Assembly: GCA_017795025.1 (NCBI GenBank) | Contig: CP051243.1 | Location: forward strand, 1,426,001 to 1,490,000 | DNA from: Flavobacteriales bacterium | Lineage (GTDB): Bacteria > Bacteroidota > Bacteroidia > Flavobacteriales > Schleiferiaceae | Direction: 5' to 3' | DNA: 64,000 nt | In this document: piece after piece, positions 59,849-64,000 of the stretch | Position numbering within the stretch: position 1 is the stretch's first letter | Layout: each line of letters begins with the position of its first letter | Made by a program: the position numbers and the translations under genes | Notes under the pieces: generated by a model | Told to the model about the DNA's origin: nothing | The model's input: only the letters and a program-made list of their open reading frames with translations | The model's database searches: none

Positions 59849-61033
59849 ATGAAAGCAGGACTACTTTCCATTTTCATGCTGCTAGGCTTGGCAGTCCCAG
59901 GTCAAGCGAGCCTAAAGAAGGCCCAGTCCCTCATTGAGGCACAAAAATACCAAACTGCCTTTGCCGTTCTGGAGGCCGCTGATCCAGCACATCAGTCGGC
60001 TCCCATCCTAATTAAGCAATGTGAGATCCTCCTCGACTATTATATTGTTAGTGATAAACATCTGCAGTTTAGCCTAAAGGACCTAGAGCCTGAAGAGCAC
60101 CTGGAAGAACTACGCGCTAAGGCGCCAGATTTGCCCCTGATTAAATTTCGAATCGACTCCCTCCTCTACTTTCGATTGGAAGAGGAGCCCGATAACCTCG
60201 AACTTCATTTGGCCCTAGGCCGCTACTTTTTAGAGGTTTACCAAAAGTTTAAGGGAGAATCCTTTTACCCCGAGCAAATGCTGCTTACGCGGATGGAGAT
60301 GCATTGCGCCCTGGCCTACAAAAGAGGAGCTAAGGATCGGTACAGCACTTATGCCCTGGGAATGAAAAAGTTATTGGATAAAGAGCCTCTGGCGGCCATT
60401 CCCTTCTTTGAAGATCATATTAGCTTCAATCCACGCAATGCCGAAGTGTATTTTAATTTGGCCCTGGCCTACCAAATCCAGAACCGTAGATTAAAGAGCA
60501 TTGAAAGCGCTTTAAATGCGATGGAGTTTTACGAAGACCCCGCCTTAAAGGCTGAAGCGGCACGAATGATTGCCGTGAGTTATGCCCACTTAAATGATAC
60601 GATTCGGTCCCTAGAGTTTTTAGAACTCGCCGATCAAATAGAGCCGGGTAATTACTTTACCCTAAAATACATTTTGCAAACCCAGGCCTTGATAGATACG
60701 GTCGCCTTTGCCGATACCCGAAAAAGGTTCTTCCAGTTGGGACCCTCTAAAAACAAGATCTATCAAGACCTTTACCGCATGCACCTTAATCATGGTTGGG
60801 AAGCTAATCTGGTGCAGTTCTACGAATCAGAACTTTTAAACTTTGCCACAGACACCCTAGTACGAGCTCAGCTCAATTTGCACCGTGCCATATTGTACAA
60901 GGACTTAAAAAATCAGGAAGCTTGTAATGCTGCTGTGGCAGAGGCGGTATCCGATTTCAAACTGGTTTACCCGCCTAACCACGATATCTTTCGCTTTATA
61001 GGCAGCTATTTTCGCGATGAACGAACTAAATAA
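59849..61033 (+). CDS. Secreted TPR protein of unknown function
   Basis: 394 residues with a signal peptide (to about residue 18, VPGQA) and several tetratricopeptide-like helices (AQKYQTAFAVLEAADPA near 30; PRNAEVYFNLALAYQIQNRR near 195; LKAEAARMIAVSYAHLND near 230). Provides a protein-binding scaffold; partner unknown. Overlaps the next gene by 17 nt, so they are coupled, though no functional link to the acetyltransferase is evident. Confidence 0.75.
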   Translation: MKAGLLSIFMLLGLAVPGQASLKKAQSLIEAQKYQTAFAVLEAADPAHQSAPILIKQCEILLDYYIVSDKHLQFSLKDLEPEEHLEELRAKAPDLPLIKFRIDSLLYFRLEEEPDNLELHLALGRYFLEVYQKFKGESFYPEQMLLTRMEMHCALAYKRGAKDRYSTYALGMKKLLDKEPLAAIPFFEDHISFNPRNAEVYFNLALAYQIQNRRLKSIESALNAMEFYEDPALKAEAARMIAVSYAHLNDTIRSLEFLELADQIEPGNYFTLKYILQTQALIDTVAFADTRKRFFQLGPSKNKIYQDLYRMHLNHGWEANLVQFYESELLNFATDTLVRAQLNLHRAILYKDLKNQEACNAAVAEAVSDFKLVYPPNHDIFRFIGSYFRDERTK

Positions 61034-61505
61034 AGATGTGCAGCTCCGCAGGGCTAATCAAAAGGACTTGAAGGCCTTAAAAGTGCTCTTTGAGCAAAGT
61101 ATCCGCCATTCTTGTAAACAGGATTATTCGCCCGCCGAAATTGAAGTTTGGTGCGAAACGGTAAAGCATGAGCAGCGCTGGCTCGATTTAATCGAGGAGC
61201 AATATGTGATTATCGCAGAAAGCAAAGCAGTAGGCGAGATCCTAGGTTTCGCCTCCTTAAGAGAGGATTACTATGTCGATTTCCTCTACGTAGCCTACCA
61301 ACATCAAGGGCGTGGTATTGCCCGATTTCTTTTAGAGCATTTGGAGGACAAAGCCCGTAAAGCCGGGGTTAAAACTTTGGTCTCCGACTTTAGCCTTGGC
61401 GCCAAGACCATCATGCAAAGGAGGCAATGGCGTATCATTCGAAAGAATTTCAACAAGCGGCAGGGGGAAGTCCTCATCAACTTCCGAATGGAAAAAGAGC
61501 TTTAA
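61017..61505 (+). CDS. GNAT family N-acetyltransferase
   Basis: 162-residue acetyltransferase: VQLRRANQKDLKALKVLF start, LGFASLREDYYVDFLYVAYQHQGRGIARFLLEHL (acetyl-CoA binding motif A with Q-x-x-G-R/G-x-A/G) and a C-terminal strand. Substrate unknown. A T9SS gene converges from the right, with a terminator hairpin between. Confidence 0.9.
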   Translation: MNELNKDVQLRRANQKDLKALKVLFEQSIRHSCKQDYSPAEIEVWCETVKHEQRWLDLIEEQYVIIAESKAVGEILGFASLREDYYVDFLYVAYQHQGRGIARFLLEHLEDKARKAGVKTLVSDFSLGAKTIMQRRQWRIIRKNFNKRQGEVLINFRMEKEL

Positions 61506-61509
61506 TAAG

Positions 61510-61544
61510 AAAAGCCCCATCTACCGAAAGGTAAATGAGGCTTT
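61510..61544. terminator. Bidirectional terminator hairpin
   Basis: AAAGCC...ATCTACC and GGTAAATGAGGCTTT pair (with small mismatches) around GAAA at 61525-61530. The minus strand continues with a T-rich run, so it mainly serves the T9SS gene that ends at 61565. Confidence 0.75.
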
Positions 61545-61564
61545 CCATTATCCATTGTTTAAGC

Positions 61565-64000
61565 TTAGTCGATAAGCAAACGTCGCGTAAAGCGGGCGTC
61601 GGCACTCTGCAGAACCACCATATAAACTCCTTTAGCCACGGGAGCTAAGGAAATTTGATGTTGGCTATCAGGACTAAGGTCGTTTTGGGTATGCACCACT
61701 TTTCCGCTCAAGTCGGTAATGGTCATGCTAAAGCTCGAACCGGTATTCGGTAAATCCAATAGGAAGCTACCTTGGTTCGGATTAGGGTAAATCGACAATT
61801 GACTATTCCAGTAGTCTTCTTCAATCGAAATACCTTGAATAACCACCGCCACGGTCGTATCATCGGTGTTACCACAACGATCGGTAACCGTTAAGCTTAC
61901 ATTATAAGTACCGTCGCTGGTAAAGGTTTCATTGGTACTTTGACCGCTGCCAGTGTTTCCATTGTCAAAATTCCAGCTGTAGCTGATGGCATTGCTCGAA
62001 GCGGAGGCATCAAAGGCTACATCGGCACTGGTGGAACCAACGCTGTTAATCACTGCGGTAAAGGAAGCCACAAGTGGACCAACCGAATCGGTAGTAAAGG
62101 TAAAGGGTCCGGCATAAGCACTGGTATCAGCGCCACAGGTATCGGCAATCCAAATATCGTAGTCTGTATTAAGCATTAATCCAGAAATTTGATAAGGAGC
62201 AGTAACAATTCCGGTAAAGCTTCCTGTTCCTGGCGCAAAGCCGCTGGGGCCATATTGAATGATGGAACCTCCTGAATTGGAAGTCCAATCGATTTCAAGT
62301 GTATCGCAAGCGGCAGAATTAAGCGTGATACCGGTAGGCTGTGCACAACTTACTGGAATTGCCTCGTAATTGAAGTTATCCACGTAAACCTCATAGATAT
62401 TGGTACCGTGTACCAAGGCAATGTTTTGCGCGCTACCCACTAAGCTTGGATCATCAAAGTCGTAGCTGTAGCTGAAGTAAGTTCCAGCGGTAGTAGTGGT
62501 GATGGTATCTACAATGCGAAGAGTGCTAGGGTCGAAAGGATTATCCAAGAGACCCACAAAGAGTTCCTCATTCACATTTTCGAAGGCTACTTCAAACTCG
62601 ATGCGATTTAAGCCAGAGCTTAAATCACTAAAGGCCGGACTCACCAAAATGGCGGTATCCCCATTATCAAAGTCACCGTCATTAAGCTCCACACTATTGG
62701 GCGCACTCGGCGCGGCGGCTACTCCAAAATCGGGGCTGTCGTTTAACTCGATATCATTTGCCCCTGGACCAATAACGGTCCAACAAGCAATTCCATCAAA
62801 TGGATCCGTCGCTGGAGCCGCATCAAAGTTTTGGAAGTATGGCGCGGTTAAGGCCACACATTGGGTGCTAAAGCATAGAGGTCCGATGGTATCGGAGAAA
62901 CCATTGGCACATTGTTCAATGACATAGAAGCAGTAATTGCTGGAAGCCATTAAACCACTTAGGGCTAATGAATCGGCTGCAGTAGCGGTGTACACCGTAC
63001 CATTGGCCGCACTTTGACCAGGAGTGGTTAAAATCACTTCCGTGCCGAGGGCATTAACATCGCCAGGCGTCCAACGCGCTACAGCCGAGCTCGTGGTAAT
63101 ATTAGTGGCGGCTAATCCGCTAGGATTTACACAGGCCCTAGGCGTACGCACTTCGAAGTTATCGATAAAGAAGTCGTTATCCTCGGGATCATTAATCACC
63201 GAACCGGCATAGAAGCCAAACTTCACGTAGCCAGAATAACCACTTAAGGAAATAACAATATGCTCGCCAGCGGCATCTAAGGTATCGCTCGCATCCTGCA
63301 CCCATAGTACATCGGCCGCCGACCAGGTAGCACCGTTGTCGGTGGAAATCACCAGCGCTAAGGTATCATCACTACCAAAGTACCCTTGGGTAGTTCCATT
63401 CCAATCGGTAACTGCGGCATCGAACTCCGCTTGTAAATTAGTAATACTTGGATCTAAGTAAATACTAGGACTGATCAACCATTCGAATTGATTAGAACTA
63501 AAAATATTCACTTTTTGAGAAGTACCTAAAGCGGAAACGTTCGTGTAATCATCAAAAGTCCAAGATGAGGAAGTAGTGGAAGTAAAGCTAGTGCTGCTTT
63601 CCAATTCTCCATCGGCTTCTTGCCAGCCATCATTTAAGAAAGCGGAGTTGTTGAAGTCATCCACAAAATTAGTTCCGTAGGCGGTTACAAAACGTACCGG
63701 TCCGGTCCAAGCACTTACATCGCCCAAGCCACAACTATCGCGAACGTAAACCTCGTAAGCTGTTCCAGCAGTTAAGCCCGTTACGGTAGCAGTGGTGCTC
63801 GTAGCATTACTTATCGTTCCCGCATTGGGACTAAAGCCGGGTGCTCCCACACTAATGTTAAAGTCGGTAGCTCCACCACTCGTCCAGTTAAGATCAACCT
63901 GACTAAGCTGATTGTTTCCTACTTGCAGTGCCGTTGGTGCAGGACAAGAAGGCGGGGTACAGAATGAATAGGGACCGGTCCAAACACTGGTATCGCCTGG
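61565..64000 (-). CDS. Large fibronectin/PKD-like T9SS protein (5' end outside window)
   Basis: Partial gene: the frame stays open to the right edge (codons before 63850 read PGDTSVWTGPYSFCTPPSCP and onward), so the ATG lies beyond 64000. At least 811 residues are encoded. Repeated fibronectin type III-like modules recur (YEVYVRDSCGLGDVSAWTGP, YDIWIADTCGADTSAYAGPF, and the one at the edge), alternating with two MAM/jelly-roll-like domains, then a PKD domain (VAFDASASSNAISYSWNFDNG) and a type A T9SS sorting domain (LSIYPNPNQGSFLLDL). Expected to be a very large cell-surface adhesin or carbohydrate-binding protein. Confidence 0.88.
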   Translation of the reverse strand, partial: PGDTSVWTGPYSFCTPPSCPAPTALQVGNNQLSQVDLNWTSGGATDFNISVGAPGFSPNAGTISNATSTTATVTGLTAGTAYEVYVRDSCGLGDVSAWTGPVRFVTAYGTNFVDDFNNSAFLNDGWQEADGELESSTSFTSTTSSSWTFDDYTNVSALGTSQKVNIFSSNQFEWLISPSIYLDPSITNLQAEFDAAVTDWNGTTQGYFGSDDTLALVISTDNGATWSAADVLWVQDASDTLDAAGEHIVISLSGYSGYVKFGFYAGSVINDPEDNDFFIDNFEVRTPRACVNPSGLAATNITTSSAVARWTPGDVNALGTEVILTTPGQSAANGTVYTATAADSLALSGLMASSNYCFYVIEQCANGFSDTIGPLCFSTQCVALTAPYFQNFDAAPATDPFDGIACWTVIGPGANDIELNDSPDFGVAAAPSAPNSVELNDGDFDNGDTAILVSPAFSDLSSGLNRIEFEVAFENVNEELFVGLLDNPFDPSTLRIVDTITTTTAGTYFSYSYDFDDPSLVGSAQNIALVHGTNIYEVYVDNFNYEAIPVSCAQPTGITLNSAACDTLEIDWTSNSGGSIIQYGPSGFAPGTGSFTGIVTAPYQISGLMLNTDYDIWIADTCGADTSAYAGPFTFTTDSVGPLVASFTAVINSVGSTSADVAFDASASSNAISYSWNFDNGNTGSGQSTNETFTSDGTYNVSLTVTDRCGNTDDTTVAVVIQGISIEEDYWNSQLSIYPNPNQGSFLLDLPNTGSSFSMTITDLSGKVVHTQNDLSPDSQHQISLAPVAKGVYMVVLQSADARFTRRLLID

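Noticed and set aside
1-64000. tRNA or rRNA genes
   Set aside because: No cloverleaf or rRNA-like segment was found by reading; a covariance search could still find one.

Overview
The window reads as chromosomal DNA of a marine member of the Bacteroidota, most likely Flavobacteriales (Schleiferiaceae/Cryomorphaceae-like; this placement is inference). The supporting signs are a Na+-translocating NQR operon, several proteins with C-terminal type IX secretion (T9SS) sorting domains, a T9SS plug-type protein, bacillithiol synthesis (bshA), a class-typical RecQ and YwqK/MORN proteins, and promoters fitting the TAnnTTTG -7 element known from this phylum. No rRNA, tRNA, CRISPR array or transposase gene was recognised.

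Layout. 1-4 kb: nqrABCD on the minus strand (nqrE should lie off the left edge). 4-9 kb: a T9SS plug-type protein, a DUF3667 protein, the tRNA t6A enzyme Sua5/TsaC, then lptB and tatC on the minus strand. 9-19 kb: a plus-strand housekeeping run of recQ, rfbC, a lytic transglycosylase, a small membrane protein, mutL, two rhomboid proteases and a membrane EEP-family protein. 19-27.5 kb: peroxiredoxin with a palindromic operator in its promoter, a ZIP metal transporter, a TauE/SafE permease, a ToxR-like membrane regulator divergent from a TonB-like protein, and a minus-strand set of SSS symporter, lipoprotein and M14 peptidase. 27.6-31.7 kb: a CPBP protease gene broken by two in-frame TGA codons, a 2OG-Fe(II) oxygenase, DUF805, two secreted unknowns, a 49-residue PspC protein and a TfoX-N protein.

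31.7-42.3 kb is the accessory, rearranged part. Two direct copies of a 1.7-1.85 kb unit (A 31903-33753, B 39540-41228) each carry an intact gene for the same unrecognised 159-residue lipoprotein and a long noncoding half full of hairpins, including tandem 56-60 bp units whose stems covary. The unit's sharp right edge cuts into a different broken gene in each copy: a beta-barrel-like remnant beside A and a T9SS-family gene missing its 3' end beside B. Between the copies lie two large T9SS surface proteins and a RelE/ParE toxin-antitoxin pair, so the copies flank a potentially excisable island. A second family of small hairpin repeats (about 60-95 bp) occurs in and around the units and again as an inverted pair at 49.0-49.2 kb.

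42.3-64 kb: core functions resume with a zinc-free MDR oxidoreductase, SUI1/YciH factor, bshA, a MORN protein overlapping a GH3-serine hydrolase fusion, a T9SS protein, an unusual phosphodiesterase-TPR-sulfotransferase fusion, a MacB/FtsX permease, a geranylgeranyl-reductase-type flavoenzyme, then envelope and secreted proteins (MepA-like peptidase, putative hydrolase, membrane-anchored archaemetzincin, FG-GAP T9SS protein, TPR protein, GNAT). The window ends inside a large fibronectin/PKD-like T9SS protein that runs off the right edge.

Start codons were corrected where a non-ATG upstream codon was not needed to make a sensible N-terminus. All domain calls are by reading, not by search.
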